Part shown: positions 60,269 through 64,000 of the stretch, piece by piece
Numbering within the stretch: the stretch's first letter is position 1
Layout: every line of letters starts with the position of its first letter
Source: Sipunculus nudus
Taxonomy: Eukaryota > Annelida > Sipuncula > Golfingiida > Sipunculidae
DNA: 64,000 nucleotides
NCBI GenBank assembly: GCA_026874595.1
Contig: CM049318.1
Coordinates: 10,030,241 to 10,094,240, forward strand
Direction: 5' to 3'
The notes under the pieces: generated by a model
Told to the model about the DNA's origin: nothing
Seen by the model: only the letters and a program-made list of their open reading frames with translations
Databases searched by the model: none
Program-made: the position numbers and the translations under genes

Positions 60269-63200
60269 AGAGAGGCTCTCTGGTAATTAATGCCTGACCC
60301 AGCCTGACCCAGACACTCACAGTGGCAGTAGGTCAGACCTGAAGGTGTTATGTAACTGCCCAGTACACTGCATTTATACTGACCTGATGTAAACAATGAA
60401 GACTTGGTACCTGGAAACTTGAATAAAATCTACAGTTTTTTATCAATTAGTTTCAAATTTCAGATTTTAACAGATGAAATGCTAATGTGTACATGTTGTG
60501 AAAATTAAATCCACAGCACTAACAGGAAAAATTTAAATATTTATATTTTTTTAAATGGTATCAGGAAAAAAGAAAAGTATTCTCAACTATGAAACTAATA
60601 TATGTGTTAAAATTAATCCAAGGATCAAAACACCCAATATATTATACCAGAAGCAAACTGGAGTTGGGAATGTTTAATTTTATGAACTGAAATAAAGGAT
60701 CAGCAATATAAATTTTGATTATTTAGCCAGTATCATGTAACAACTGATACAACCATGAGTTATAAGTCAAACAAATTAAAATCTTTAATGAGCACTCTGA
60801 TGAACATCCACACTTTCATAGCAATACATCACTTTGTGGACACAATTAAATGTGCACTTTAATCATTGTAAGCCTGGTGGTACAATACAAAATCTAAAAT
60901 GTAGCATAGCCAAAAATAATATAAAATACAGAAAATTATATCTAGTTTATGCACCAGCTGGGGGGGGGGAGTGCAAGGCAGAGGGGAAGCCTGCTAGTAG
61001 TGGTCAAGCTAAGCCAAGGCAAGCTGCATGGGGTGGGTTACATAATGCAAGTGAAGACTGTATTACTAGGTGGGCCAGATGTAAACAACACTTGACATGG
61101 TGTATGAAAACTTGAATAAAAGCTACCCTTTTCAATCAATTCCTTTGAAATTTCAGGTTTTAAAAGATTAAATCCTCATGTATATCTGCTGTGAAAATTA
61201 AATAAACAGTGCTTACAGGGAAAAAACCTGCCATTGCCAAATTTGGACAAAATTTAAGGTACTGATTTTTTATTTATGCTAATAACTTGAAAAATTTGCA
61301 AAATTCAGATCTAATTTTGGGTAAACAATTGAATCTTGAGTAAATAAAGTTATTTTCCTGAAAAAAAAGTCTCTAGCTTCAGCAATTCTCATGTGAGGTA
61401 AATAAATATATTTCCTGACTTTTTAAAAATTGCATTATATTTTGGCCCATAACTTCAAAATATGACCCAACACTGACCTAATTTTTTGTATATTCATAGA
61501 AAATGAATGGAAGAATATTAATACTAAATATGATCAAAAACAGATCAGTGGTTTTGATATTAGGCAGCCCTGAAGTGTAACAATGGCTTTTTTTATGGAA
61601 ATGGAGGTTTTTCCTTAATATCTCGAAGGAATGAAGTCCTAATGACCCAATTTTCGGTATGGTAGGAGATTTTGGGGACATCTAATGGTTTGCAAAATTT
61701 TGGAATCGTAGGTCCAACGGTTTTAAAACGTGCCCTGTTAAGGGACAGACGGCCAGACGGAGGACGGACAAAGAACCACGACTAAAGCTCAGATGACTTA
61801 TAGTCAGCTGAGCTAAAAAAACAAGAATTGTGACATGGCCTATTAAAAGCAAATTTTGTAGTGGTCATTTAGTAATTGAGTAACCTATGATCTATGCATC
61901 TTAATTTTTATTTGGTGTACAGTTGTATTTTAAATTTCAATTGGGCAAGCAACATTTTAAATGTCTACGTGATGTACAGCTCATTTTACATATTTTTTTA
62001 CCTTCCTGGGCGTCCATGGGACTTTCACTTACCTAGTACAGTCATTGTTGTCAACATATGTTCCACCGCCAACACATCTTCATCTATCACAGTCAGAAAT
62101 ATAATAACAGCCAGGATCGACCCAGCAAAGAAGGACGTGTACCTTAAAGGAAACAAAATATTATAGAATATACCCACTTATTTAAAATGTGATATCCTAC
62201 AAATTAACAGCAACTGTCTATAATTTCCAAAGTAAAGTCAGATCCACATTTTTTTAACAGGGGGTATGTACACTATTTACAATAGTTTTTACACTTAATT
62301 ATAAAAAAAAAATTACTGTGTAATAGGTATTCCACACACATTAATTTTCAACACTTTAACATTCACTTATTGAGAAATCAAAAACATTTATGAAAGCTAA
62401 GTGAAGATAAAGGCTAAAGGATAAACACAGTTGCCATTTTATTTTCTGTGTTATCCATTTTTTTATATAGGGAAACCCCTCTACAGTGGATACTGGACCA
62501 AATGTTTTGTCAGTTATGAGATAGTGTACACTCTATATGGGGATAGCCTGGTGGTCAAAGATCCAGGCATGGGAAACAAACATTTGTGTATTTGTGTAAA
62601 TAATTTTTTTTTACAATTTGTTGTTGTTTTATAATTATTTACTTTAAAATTAGGCCAGTCATTATTAAATGTGTCTTTAATCTCATTATTTGTTAATATG
62701 TCAAAATATTTGTCATGACACCAGGCTGGGCGCTCAGCTGTCTGTTATTAGAGGTGACCTAACAGATGGGTAGAATAAAAGTGTCTATTCTACTGGACAG
62801 TGGGATATATCTGCTCCAGTGTTTCATTGAATAAATTTGCTGTAAGGCTATATTTACATTGGACTTACGGGTACATACATGTATATAGCATTGGTGTATA
62901 ATTTCAAAGCCCACAGTCATAGTAATGATGGCAGTGTACTATAAAACTTACTTGCAGATAATGACTAGAATGGGTGATGTGAATATCTCCATGTACTTCT
63001 TGGCCGGTTTGTAACCCCTGTTTAACCTGAAAAAATAGACATCTAAAAATCTGAGAAACAACAAAAAAATATAAGGAAACTACTGGTACCGGTGCGTCCT
63101 TTAATGATAAATATATAGAAATATGAAGACACACATATATATTAGGTGATACAACAGTGTTTGTCTTTCCTCAAGGTGTGTGGAAAGATGAAGAATTATA

Positions 63201-63575
63201 AGTATATTTAACTCTTCACAAGACAATAGGTAAATGAAGTAAAATGAAAGGTAAAAACATATACAGATATTATAGTTTATCCCTTAATCAGCAAAATTGA
63301 ATTCATGTCTTGATGACACTTCCATTGAATTACATTATCAGAGAGTCTGAAATCAGCTGAATCAGAGAGTTAAACTATCAGGTTATCAACAACAGATCAG
63401 TGTGGTTTAACAATGTTTAACATAAAAATTTAAAACCATGTTTATACACCTGTAACTTGGACAGGTCTTACCTAGCATGGAACTCATGTTCAAGTTCATT
63501 AAAGTGACGCAGATAATGACGTCCATATTGTGACCACATCCGAGATCCCAGCGCACCCGGCTCCCTCTTCATCAT
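46417..63575 (-). CDS. ATG9: ATG9 autophagy lipid scramblase, 3' nine exons (5' end outside window)
   Basis: ATG9 is the multispanning membrane protein of Golgi/endosome-derived vesicles that scrambles phospholipids and seeds autophagosome membranes. Nine exons join in frame: 63575-63472, 63026-62952, 62142-62033, 54767-54727, 51627-51493, 50894-50715, 50033-49950, 47568-47502 and 47120-46417. They total 1500 nt, which is 499 codons plus TGA. All introns are GT-AG. Diagnostic ATG9 core peptides include YLRHFNELEHEF, DEDVLAVEH, IHYMPSHWKG, RHKALDIVDFFRNF, GVGDVCSFAQMDV and QAEDGKTELSLMHF, all nearly identical to animal ATG9A. ATG9 proteins are usually about 800-900 residues, so roughly the N-terminal 350-400 residues lie past base 64000. 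The last exon codes for a Ser/Gly/Thr-rich disordered tail that keeps the conserved EMSFSALYMHELH element. No frameshift or premature stop was seen, so the gene looks intact. The ATG9A/ATG9B split is vertebrate, so a plain ATG9 symbol is used. Confidence 0.96.
47502..47568 (-). CDS. ATG9: ATG9 exon (LTNPEWKPP)
   Basis: This 67 nt exon encodes LTNPEWKPPQNGVDFLNTLR and EQ, then splits a Val codon with the terminal exon. It corresponds to the TNPxWxPP...FLxxLxEQVQRD stretch at the end of the conserved ATG9 region. The donor is GTGAGA. Confidence 0.93.
47643..49252 (+). mobile_element. HINE/pearl-like element 4, in an ATG9 intron
   Basis: The left end reads ACAAAGGACTTGTGGATCAC and GGAGCTCAGCTGA. 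The right end reads GACTATAGCTCAGATGACTT followed by ATAGTCAGCTGCGCTAAAA. It holds a ~100 bp direct repeat (48345 and 48705). The ACGG array is reduced to GACGATGGACAAAGG-type sequence. Confidence 0.6.
49950..50033 (-). CDS. ATG9: ATG9 exon (QAEDGKTELSLMHF)
   Basis: This 84 nt, 28-codon exon encodes WVEEEKTEANQKQQAEDGKT and then ELSLMHFT. The QAEDGKTELSLMHF stretch is essentially identical to animal ATG9A and closes the folded core. The acceptor is TTTTAG and the donor GTGAGT. Confidence 0.95.
50341..50660. other. ATG9 intron, nothing recognised
   Basis: Unremarkable AT-rich intronic sequence. Confidence 0.5.
50715..50894 (-). CDS. ATG9: ATG9 exon (EELLSP...SFAQMDV core)
   Basis: This 180 nt, 60-codon, phase 0-0 exon encodes VHLVEELLSPFLTPLILCFC, the re-entrant/transmembrane segment. 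It continues with RHKALDIVDFFRNFSVEV and GVGDVCSFAQMDVWRHGNPQ. This is the most conserved stretch of the ATG9 family. The first codon is GTG after CAG, an internal Val and not a start. Confidence 0.97.
51493..51627 (-). CDS. ATG9: ATG9 exon (IHYMP core)
   Basis: This 135 nt, 45-codon, phase 0-0 exon contains YCPELLMRGILGEIHYMPSH, then WKGQAHTTRIRREFAILFQY and RA. The IHYMPxHWxGxAH and EFAxLFQYxA motifs are hallmarks of the ATG9 fold. The donor is GTGAGT. The upstream intron carries the 52.6-54.2 kb HINE insertion. Confidence 0.96.
52581..54235 (+). mobile_element. HINE/pearl-like element 5, complete, in an ATG9 intron
   Basis: The left end is ACTAGGGACCCATGGGTCTC followed by AACGCTCAGCTG. 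The right end is CGGACGGCCGACGGACAAAG and then GACTTACAGTCAGCTGAGCT AAAAA. GCTCAGCTG at the left is the perfect reverse complement of CAGCTGAGC at the right. The core is nine ~146 bp tandem units, followed by one HINE 1-type unit near 54000. Confidence 0.75.
52741..53950 (+). repeat. nine ~146 bp tandem units carrying nuclear-receptor-like half-site clusters
   Basis: TGACCTTGACCTTTGACCT or variants start near 52742, 52886, 53031, 53168, 53315, 53470, 53637, 53782 and 53928. Units near 53168, 53470 and 53637 hold a perfect DR1 (reverse complement AGGTCAAAGGTCA) plus a third half-site. Units alternate between two sub-types, recognisable by the flanks GTTTGGCTTAAAATGCAT and AACTGGAGTTATCATC. Confidence 0.8.
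54727..54767 (-). CDS. ATG9: ATG9 exon (41 nt micro-exon)
   Basis: This 41 nt exon encodes GLTITACRIFIPDE with one base borrowed from the previous exon. It matches the short ATG9 stretch at the end of a membrane helix that precedes the HxVxCPE segment. The acceptor is TTTTTCAG and the donor GTAAGT. Its identity rests on frame continuity with both neighbours as well as on the peptide. Confidence 0.92.
55440..55565 (-). mobile_element. tRNA-derived SINE in an ATG9 intron
   Basis: On the minus strand GGCAGAGGGTTAAGGTGTTA (box-A-like) and GAGTTCAAATCCCACCAGAG (box-B-like, closely matching GGTTCGAATCC) are spaced as in a tRNA. The body is short and AT-rich. Confidence 0.6.
55698..59336 (+). mobile_element. 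cluster of HINE/pearl-like 5' ends and one right end
   Basis: Three left termini (ACAAGGGACCCATGGGTCAY) occur at 55698, 56135 and 56707, all in the same orientation. One right terminus lies at 59236-59336 with (GGAC)n and GACTATAGCTCAGATGACTT. Two ~620 bp internal units start near 57930 and 58600 (AACTTGAATAAAA, AACGTGCCATGGTC, TTTGGGCCCATAACTT). This is either nested insertions or a left-end multiplication. Confidence 0.6.
59236..59283 (+). repeat. (GGAC)n microsatellite of the HINE right end
   Basis: About ten GGAC/AGAC units directly before the terminal hairpin, the ACGG-type array typical of pearl elements. Confidence 0.85.
60107..60275. repeat. purine (GA)n-rich tract in an ATG9 intron
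   Basis: About 165 bases that are almost all G or A on the plus strand, with GAGAGAGA and AAAG words. The RERE and SLSL frames here are translations of the tract. Confidence 0.9.
61083..61818 (+). mobile_element. HINE/pearl-like element 7, 5'-truncated
   Basis: One ~620 bp internal unit is followed by ACGGCCAGACGGAGGACGGA and the right-terminal hairpin ending GTCAGCTGAGCTAAAAAA at about 61818. A related fragment lies at 60380-60540. Confidence 0.6.
62033..62142 (-). CDS. ATG9: ATG9 exon (membrane helix and DEDVLAVEH)
   Basis: This 110 nt exon encodes YTSFFAGSILAVIIFLTVI, a hydrophobic membrane helix, and then DEDVLAVEHMLTTMTVL, the invariant ATG9 luminal/helix element. The acceptor is TTAAG and the donor GTAAGT. 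The intron that follows is 7.3 kb, the longest in the visible part of the gene, and is filled with mobile-element sequence. Confidence 0.95.
62150..62930. other. ATG9 intron with a possible HINE left-end relic
   Basis: Near 62720, ACCAGGCTGGGCGCTCAGCTG keeps the GCGCTCAGCTG core of the HINE left end. No other part of the element is recognisable. Confidence 0.35.
62952..63026 (-). CDS. ATG9: ATG9 exon (LNRGYKPAKKYMEIF)
   Basis: This 75 nt exon has acceptor TCAG and donor GTAAGT. Read in the joined frame it gives RLNRGYKPAKKYMEIFTSP and then ILVIIC, matching the conserved ATG9 RLNRGYKPA block that leads into a membrane segment. The last two bases join the next exon to make a Lys codon. Confidence 0.95.
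63472..63575 (-). CDS. ATG9: ATG9 exon (cytosolic helix segment)
   Basis: This 104 nt exon starts in phase 0 and ends two bases into an Arg codon. The acceptor is ACAG and the donor GTAAGA. It encodes MMKREPGALGSRMWSQYGRH followed by YLRHFNELEHEFHA, the highly conserved ATG9 segment before a membrane-embedded helix pair. Because it starts in phase 0 after an AG, the first ATG here is internal and is not the start codon. Confidence 0.95.
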
Positions 63576-64000
63576 CTGTTATAGAGAAAATTTATTTAAA
63601 TAAACCTACAAAGACAATGTGTTTGGAAATTAAACACTGTATCATCAGTGAATGTTTCCGGCTGAAAAGGGTATTTAACATTTTGAACTGATACACAGTT
63701 TTGAGAAAGCATGTCAAAAACCAAAACCCTGCACTGGTGAGGTCTATTATGGCTTTTTCTATAAATAATTGGCATGAATATAAAGGCCTAAACAGGATAC
63801 ATGGCCCATTGATATGGTACAAAAGAATACTTCACTTTATTGGATTTGATGTAGGTCTATTCTTCAACAGACACATTTTTATCATAAATGTAGTTATACT
63901 GTATAAATGCCTATACATGTACTTGAATGCTGATATAAGACCAGAGTATTTATTAGATTTATCTGATATTGTGATCCTTTCAGGTATAAATACAGATGGT

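Noticed and set aside
60033-60396. SLSLSL and RERERE frames in the ATG9 intron
   Set aside because: They come from the GA-rich tract within an intron of a well-supported gene.
62904-63134. 76-codon minus-strand frame overlapping an ATG9 exon
   Set aside because: It reads the exon in the wrong frame; the spliced frame (LNRGYKPAKKYMEIF) matches ATG9.

Overview
The window is animal nuclear DNA: one intron-rich gene with canonical GT-AG splice sites, and many transposon-derived repeats. It is most likely from a bivalve mollusc. The basis for that is one dispersed repeat family with a tandem-repeat core, an ACGG microsatellite and a terminal hairpin, which looks like the bivalve 'pearl' (Helentron-associated, HINE-type) elements. 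The species cannot be resolved from sequence alone. The only gene identified with high confidence is ATG9, the autophagy lipid scramblase. Its last nine exons lie on the minus strand between 63575 and 46417 and code for 499 residues. The 5' half of the gene lies beyond the right edge.

Layout. 1-8.5 kb: no supported gene; a SINE, a solo LTR between two (TA)n tracts, a LINE-like relic and a complete 2.4 kb HINE. 8.9-11.9 kb: three imperfect tandem copies of a roughly 1 kb unit. 11.9-17.7 kb and 24.2-28.1 kb: two paralogous minus-strand loci, each with an outer exon, a decayed middle exon, a single-pass transmembrane exon and a cytoplasmic-tail exon. A third, broken copy lies at 36.0-36.4 kb. 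The family is not recognised. 23.4-24.2 kb: a minisatellite that starts inside the tail-exon coding end of copy 2 and runs through the stop codon. 30.8-40.2 kb: an imperfect segmental duplication, broken up by a second solo LTR, a HINE and several (TA)n tracts. 40.9-41.8 kb: an inverted-repeat-bounded element filled by a 16-17 bp minisatellite. 43.3 kb: a 27 bp-arm inverted repeat. 43.9-64 kb: ATG9; its introns hold HINEs (one with nine nuclear-receptor-like half-site clusters), a tRNA-derived SINE and a purine tract.

The long (TA)n tracts occur only between about 3.8 and 43.6 kb and are absent from the ATG9 locus. ATG9 acts in autophagosome formation. Nothing in the sequence links it functionally to the transmembrane paralogues to its left. 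Most other open frames are chance frames or translations of simple repeats.
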